Assembly: GCA_958510875.1 (NCBI GenBank)
Contig: CAUEHT010000002.1
Span: 372,001-436,000, forward strand
Direction: 5' to 3'
DNA: 64,000 nucleotides
Origin: Endomychus coccineus
Lineage: Eukaryota; Arthropoda; Insecta; Coleoptera; Endomychidae
Shown: positions 57,790 through 64,000 of the stretch, piece after piece
Layout of the letters: each line of letters starts with the position of its first letter
Position numbering within the stretch: the stretch's first letter is position 1
The notes under the pieces: generated by a model
What the model was told of the DNA's origin: nothing
The model's database searches: none
Seen by the model: the letters and a program-made list of their open reading frames with translations, nothing else
Made by a program: the position numbers and the translations under genes

Positions 57790-59340
57790 AAGGGTTTTTG
57801 AAAGGAAAAGAAGTAGGAATTTTGTGTGATACGGGATCAGAAATATCATTAATAAGGGAAGAACTATTGTCCGAAGTAAAATTAACAAATCAATTAAAGG
57901 TACCTAAAGTAGAGATAGTAAATATTAGTGGAAAGAAAATTACTGAAGTGTCAAAAATGATTAATGAGCATATAATAATAGGGAAGTCAAGTCTAGAGAT
58001 GCAATTATTTGTAGTTCCGAATATGAAATTGAATATTGTTATGGGAACTGATGGATTAGAAAAGCATGGAATTATGATAGATTACGAGGAAAAGGAAATA
58101 ATGTTGTTAGATGAAATTATAAAGATAGGGAAGGGGGAGAATGAACCTATTGACAGACCAAATGAAGGTTGCAATATAATAAATGCGGTCGAAAGAAAAG
58201 ACTTAAGCAGAAATTTAAATGAAATAATCCCGCAGATGAAAGTATCCGAGAAGTATAGGGGAATCATATCAGAAATAATTTCCCAACATAAAGGTCTAAT
58301 AATAGATGAAACTCGTATAGCTTGTAAACATATTCATAAATTACAAGTCAAAGAAATTGAAAATTTTAAATCCAAGAACTATCCAATTCCATACAAGTAC
58401 ATAGAAGATGTAAGGAAGAAAATCGGTGGAATGCTAGAACAAGACATCATAGAAAGAAGTAAAACAAAATATATGAACCCTATTGTGATCGCAGAAAAGT
58501 CAAATGGTGATATTAGGTTGTGTTTGGATGCTCGAACATTAAATAGATTTTCAGTACCACAATATGGAGCTCCTGAAAATATGGAGACAATTTTTGGTAG
58601 AATAGTAGAGGCACAAGTTTTTATTAAAATTGATTTAAGGCATAGTTCCTGGCTGATTCCATTACACGGAAATTGTAGAGATTACACTGGTTTTATGATA
58701 GATGGAGAAGTGTATCGTTTTAAAGTTACGCCTTTTGGTATTCAAAGTGCATGCAGTGCGTTAGTTAAAAGTATGAATCAGATATTAAATAGATTTGAAA
58801 TTTTTGTAGTTCATTACATAGATGACATATTAATATTTTCTAGAATAGTAGAAGATCATAAAGATCACATAAAATTAGTTTTGAATGAATTAGATATAGC
58901 AGGTTTGAGAATAAATATTGAGAAATGTGAATTTTATAATACAGAAATTAAATTTTTGGGTTATAAATCAACGAGGGAAGGTTTAGAAATGGATGAAGAT
59001 AGGCTAGATGTAATTAAAAATTCCAAGAGACCCACAAATCTTAAAACTTTAAGGGGATTCCCAGGTTTGATAAATTATTTCAAAAGGCTCATTCCTGATT
59101 CAAGTCAGAAGGAAATTAAATTAGTAGAATTACTTAAGAAAGGGGTAAGATGGAAATGGGATAATGAAAGACACGAAGCTTTCCAAAATTTGAAAGATAT
59201 TTTCATTAAAAAATGAAAAATTTACCATGCACAATATGATGAACCTTTCATATTAAGAACAGATGCTTCTAAACAAAGATTCAGTGGTGTTTTATTACAA
59301 AAAAAAATAATGAAGGAGTTCCCATAAGTTTTGTGTCTAG
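57780..59340 (+). pseudogene. Gypsy pol: protease, reverse transcriptase, RNase H start
   Basis: Open from about 57780 to TGA 59214, with no ATG needed because pol is normally made by frameshift from gag, which is in another frame. Protease DTGSEISLI. RT blocks YPIPYKYIEDVRKKI, IRLCLDARTLNRFSVP, FIKIDLRHSSWLIPLH, FKVTPFGIQSA and catalytic YIDDILIFS. The connection has RWKWDNERHEAFQNLK. After the stop, the RNase H start FILRTDASKQRFSGVLLQ is visible. No integrase follows. Confidence 0.88.
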
Positions 59341-59577
59341 AATGACAAAAGTTCATGAAAAAAATCACAGTGTCACTGAATTAGAGTTAGCAAGCATAAT
59401 TTTTTGTGTAAAGAAATCAAGATTTTATTTGTTAGGGAATAAAGTGAGGGTAGAGACGGATCATAGTGCATTAACAAGTATAATTATTAATAAATCTAGT
59501 TGAAGAAAATAAAATCAAAAGATAAATAAATTTTAAATATCAATGTTGATTAATGTGTTAAAATTAATTTGGGGGAA

Positions 59578-61108
59578 TTTGTTATGATTTCATTTCCTAA
59601 ACAACAAAAATGATAAAATTAGAACTTATCGAACATTGAAAATCAGAAAAGCTTGATAAAAAGATATTTATGGAATTAAAATACAATGTTAAAAGTCAAA
59701 TAATAGTTAGTATAATATGATGAACAATGTAAAACATAATAAACAACAATGTAATTAGAATAAAAGTGTAAAACAAGAACTTCAGTGAAAGTGAATAAAC
59801 GTACAGTATTACGAAGGCAGAAATCATAATTAAAATGATTACAAAATCTATCATGAGATAGCACAAACTATTGGAAAATGTTGTAGGTTAGGATTAGTAA
59901 ATTCGAGTTATATTATGTATTAGTTTTTAATAATGACAACTGTCAAATTTATGATAATTATAGGAATAATCATATCAATAATAACCTAATCCTAGGTTAT
60001 CTTATACCAAAGTTTGTGGAAAAATGTAGGCAATATGAATTTTAAAAAGAAAGAATCATTATCATTCAAAATAAGATGAAAATCTCCAATAATTGAAAAT
60101 CTAAAAAATACTAAGTTCCGATTGGTCGAGGCGATTTTATAAACGTCAGACTAGTGAAAATGTAATAGTTCTGTCAGTTTTCAACAATCAACAAAGCATT
60201 CTTGATAGGTAAACTAAGCACCTCATTGGTTATCTTTGAAAATACTCGGCGTCCTTTTTGAAGGCCTAGGAAAGGCATCTGAAGACAAGCCAAGTTAGTT
60301 AGCCATCAACATCTGAAGAGTCAAGGTACTCAAGCTAATCATAAAATCTCCATACTTTTTGGATAAACATCAGTGAACCCAAGTGTTCCAGTAGCTTCGT
60401 AAGGTTGAAAGTAACCGAAGCAAATAAGTAATTTATACAAGTCAAGTAGCGTTCTCAGTCTTCGAACAAAGTTTTTAAAATTTATTGTAACCATAATTCA
60501 CAAGTAGCATCGTATAATAGTTAGTCTTCAACAACGTTCCAATACATCATTTAAGGTTTTATATCTTCTGAAAAAGAATAAGACAAGTTAACAATTATCA
60601 ACATTTCCCGATTTCTAAAGAAGTAACCACATTGTTTACCTGTGATTTGTGTATAGCAGAGAAATTGTGTACCTACGGGTAAAGTGAATTATCAAATTAA
60701 TAAGAAAATCAAGCCAAGTGAACATTGCCTTCATTTTTAAAAACATATTCTTGGATATAAACTGAACGTAAGTTTATTTGTTATTTCTCCATTGTATTAT
60801 TATCTGTTTGTAAAAGTTTTTTAACATTCAAAGAACATTGTGATTAATTCCATAGATATAAGATAAAAAGGTAAAAGTTCATTATTCAAATCATTAGATT
60901 ATTCAAATCAAAACAAACATAAGATTTAAAATACAAATAAAAGCTAGCCGGAAGAATTAATAATAATTCATAATTAAATAATAAACTCATAAGAGATTAG
61001 TTAATAATTGTCATCACAACGTGGGGCAAAATAAATCAAAAAGAGTTTTCTTAATAATTGTCACAAACGTGGGGCAAAATAAATTCAAAAGAGTCTAGTT
61101 AATAGTAT
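59578..61108 (+). repeat. Gypsy 3' LTR-like repeat
   Basis: The segment 59765-61108 matches the 5' repeat. The likely true start TGTTATG at 59578 follows a purine-rich tract. The right limit is where homology ends after AAAAGAGTCTAGTTAAT. Confidence 0.75.
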
Positions 61109-61199
61109 ATATCAAGAAACAACATAAAATGAAATCAATAATTTTGAATATTTAATTGTGCAACAAAATAATCAAATCGTTTTCGTTTCAAATCAAACA

Positions 61200-64000
61200 C
61201 TAGATGTGAATGATAGAAACACACAAAGTAATGAAATATTATCAGAAAAGAGGGGTAATACACGAAACGATAATTTAAACCAAAAAGAAAATGATGGTAT
61301 TACAAGACCACAAAATAATAAACAGTGTAAAAACTGAAGAAACATTCTAAACTCTCATAACTAATAAAAGAAATGGATTATTTATAGACAGAAAGGAATT
61401 GACTTTGCAATCAGAATATGCTAATATTATGGAAAACTTTACAAACACAGAGAATGATTTCAATTCAAATAATCAAGAACAAATAAGAAAGGAATGGACA
61501 GAATTTAGGCACAAGAAGTTGAAGAAAAGTACTGATTTAAGTGAAAACCATTGATTGGAACATGTTGCACTTATACCTTGAAAGGAGCACCAGAAGTGAA
61601 TATATCTCGTGTACATGTAACAAGGTTGGATCCCTTAACGATATCAGAAGATATAATGAATTACTTAAAACTGGCAGTACAATTGCTGAATTGTGAAAAA
61701 CTGAAGTCCAAACATCCGGAAACATATTCTTTGTTCAAATAAACTTTAAGAAGTGACTATCCAGCATCTATAATGGAAACCTCTTTATGGCCAGAAGGCG
61801 TAGCCATAAATAAATTTTTTATGAAGCGTTTTGTTCAAAACCAGAACACTTAACAAAACATGATCAAGAATTAAATATACTTCACATGAATGTTCAGTGT
61901 ATTAGAAACAAAGGGAATGAAATTGGAGCTTTCATACAAGCAAAAAACATTGGAAGTGACATTTTTTGTGTCTCAGAACATTGGCTCAGTAATTACGAGG
62001 CATTCCAATTTACTTTGTATGATTGGATTACAGCCGCTTCTTTTCTGTCGTTGACAAAACAAACATAGAGGGGTAATGATTTTATCAAGAGGTAATGACT
62101 ATTCATATCTAGATATTATTATGGAAATGTCTGTTGATAAACATTGTGAGGTTGCAGCAATAAAACTGAATGAGTGCAATATCGTTATTTTGTCAATATG
62201 GAGAGCTCCTCTGGGGGATTCAGATTAATTCTTAGACATTATGGATAACATTCTGCAGCTTATAGTGTCTTATAAAGTAATCATCTGTGGAGATTTAAAT
62301 GTAACTTTTAATGTTATATCACATAAGAAAACTGAAACTCTAAGTGATTTCATGGAAGTTTTTGGCTTTAAGCAAATAATTCAACAGACCACTAGGTAAA
62401 AAAATTGTCCGGTTAATATTTTTATCAATCTTTCTTTAAATAATCACATTGATAAAGTCATAAGTATGGCATTATCGGACCACGAGGCATAGCAGGTAAG
62501 CGTGAACATTTCATGTAAGTTGGGACTCAGTTCATCTTTAGTATGTAGACCCTTGAAAGGAGAAGGTGTTTCTCATATGTAGAATGTCTTGGGGTGTCTA
62601 GATTGAGATTCCTCATTAGATGAAAAATTGAATGGACTTGAAAATTTTAAAAATTTTCAACAAAGTTTTATTAATGCATTCCAAATATCATTTCCCAAAG
62701 AACAAATAACAGGAAATGTTAAGGACTGTGGTGTTAAATGGTTCACACTTCAGCTACAAGAACTGCACATCATGAATAATATGTATAGGCTAACAAATAA
62801 CCCATCTTTGAGAATTTCACGTGATAAACTCAACATTAATAACAAATTAAAACTAAAAGAAGCTAAAATAATGGCAACTGTTCAAACAATCCAAACAGAA
62901 ATATGCGGAGCATTGCAGAAAGTTTCAATGATTATTTTCCATCAATTGCACAAAAAATATCTCAATCTATTCCAAGAAATCATTTAGGTCCGATGAGCCT
63001 CTCACAAGATAATTTACTGACATATAATTCTTCTTCATTTTCCATAGTTTCATCTATTCAGATCAGAGAGATAATAATGAGATTCAAAATTAGTAGCTCG
63101 AAAGATTTCTTTGGCCTTTCAATAATACTATTAGGAAGAAATATTGACCACATTGTATCACCGATCACAAAGTTGGTCAATAAATGTATTAAGGATGGTA
63201 TTTTCCCAAACAGTTTGAAAATATCAGAGGTAATACATCTACATAAATCTGGTGTCATAAGTGAACTTACAAACTACAGGTCGATATCGTTGATACCGTT
63301 ATTCTGAAAAATTTTGGAAAAGGCATTAAGCGTACAAATTGTTGATAACTTCGAATGTAACAATTTAGATGCTACCCAACAATTTGGTTACAGAAAGGAA
63401 CGTAATACAACAGGAGCAGTTACTGAATTCATCAATCAAACTATTGATAGCTTTGAACAAGGTCTACATTCGCTATCACTATTTCTAGATCCTAGATCTA
63501 ACAAAGGCATTTGACTGTGTTGTTCATGAGATACTCTTCAAAAAACTTGAGAAATATAAATTTGATATTGTCAGCGTCAATATTATCAAGTCGTTTTCAA
63601 CTGGTCGCCATCAAGCTGTGTATATGGATGACTGATGGTCTGAAAAGAAATTGCTTACGATTGGTGTACCTCAATGATCCAGATCGGGACCTTTATTATC
63701 TCCAATTTTTGTTAATGACTTAGGTACCGGAATACTTTTCAATGACGCACACTGTACTATTTGCTGATGATGTAACAGCCTCAAATTTTGGAAAGGATCT
63801 AGATCATGTGGAGGAACAGAGTAGAATATGTATGAATAAAGCGGTGGAATGGTTCTCGTGGAATGGTCTTTGTGTGAATGAGAACAAAACTGTAGAAATA
63901 CTCTTTTTCCTGAAGGCAACAAATAGACTTACTTGGAATGTTCATGCAGATAAACTCATGACAAAATTGAGTGGAGGTATTTTTGTTTTGCGAACCTTAT
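61200..64000 (+). mobile_element. Decayed LINE, truncated by window end
   Basis: The ORF1 C-terminus (61551-61830) reads HVTRLDPLTISEDIMNYLK and SLWPEGVAINKFF, resembling the FP-like C-terminal domain of LINE ORF1s. The ORF2 endonuclease begins LHMNVQCIRNKGNEI (61880) with CVSEHWLS. The RT spans 62903-63800: FPNSLKISEVIHLHKSG, TNYRSISLIP, FGYRKERNTTGAV and LFADDVTASNF. Stops at 62066, 63305 and 63512, among others. Inactive, and continues past 64000. Confidence 0.82.

Larger units (their letters stand above)
55329..61108 (+). mobile_element. Ty3/gypsy LTR retrotransposon, integrase-less
   Basis: LTR-like direct repeats (55329-56787 and 59765-61108) flank gag and pol coding regions on the plus strand. 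Pol runs protease, RT, RNase H, and stops without an integrase domain, so the copy is non-autonomous. The 3' repeat probably begins further upstream at TGTTATGATTTC (59578), just after the purine-rich TTTGGGGGAATT, implying that the 5' LTR lost its beginning where the LINE abuts it. Confidence 0.85.

Overview
The window is AT-rich eukaryotic DNA built almost entirely from mobile elements. The families present (Penelope-like elements, CR1/Jockey-like LINEs, Ty3/gypsy, BEL/Pao, a Polinton/Maverick) and the long AC and AT microsatellites point to an arthropod, most likely an insect. I cannot name the species. No ordinary host gene can be supported, although a few unrecognised ORFs at 5.0-6.4 kb could be host or transposon exons.

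Layout. 0-3.1 kb and 8.4-11.4 kb are two almost identical copies of a block holding a decayed Penelope-like element (PLE-A) and an AC microsatellite. Between them are a perfect 119-bp palindrome (5.3 kb) and inverted PLE-B ends (7.5-8.4 kb). 12.3-25.4 kb is a rearranged, decayed Polinton/Maverick. It holds a packaging ATPase fragment, an unknown conserved Polinton-type gene, a fibre-like coiled-coil protein, a retroviral-type integrase with chromodomain, a PLA2-like membrane-active protein, an adenovirus-type cysteine protease, a penton-like minor capsid protein and two broken major capsid protein copies. No DNA polymerase B is present. A complete, intronless matrix metalloproteinase (MMP) gene lies inside this cluster on the opposite strand, and a second broken MMP copy lies at the other end, head-to-head with a Polinton gene.

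25.6-34 kb: BEL/Pao gag fragment, a decayed LINE, and PLE-C with hammerhead-ribozyme-like ends. 34.2-44.7 kb: inverted PLE-D ends, a ~474-bp tandem unit carrying a tRNA-Ser-like pol III sequence, an apparently intact two-ORF LINE (36.7-40.7 kb), and a PLE-D copy with RT and GIY-YIG. 47-50.3 kb: decayed LINE. 50.7-54.5 kb: decayed BEL/Pao. 54.5-55.3 kb: truncated LINE on the minus strand. 55.3-61.1 kb: Ty3/gypsy element with LTR-like direct repeats. 61.2-64 kb: another decayed LINE cut by the window end.

The Polinton genes together encode a virion and integration toolkit of an endogenous virus-like element, here inactivated by stops, frameshifts and loss of the polymerase. The main candidate for something new is the recurrent association of a full-length MMP with this Polinton. 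The second theme is a set of hammerhead-like motifs at the ends of several PLE families, including a minimal 232-bp palindromic PLE insertion with a 12-bp target-site duplication. Translations were read by eye; no homology search was run.
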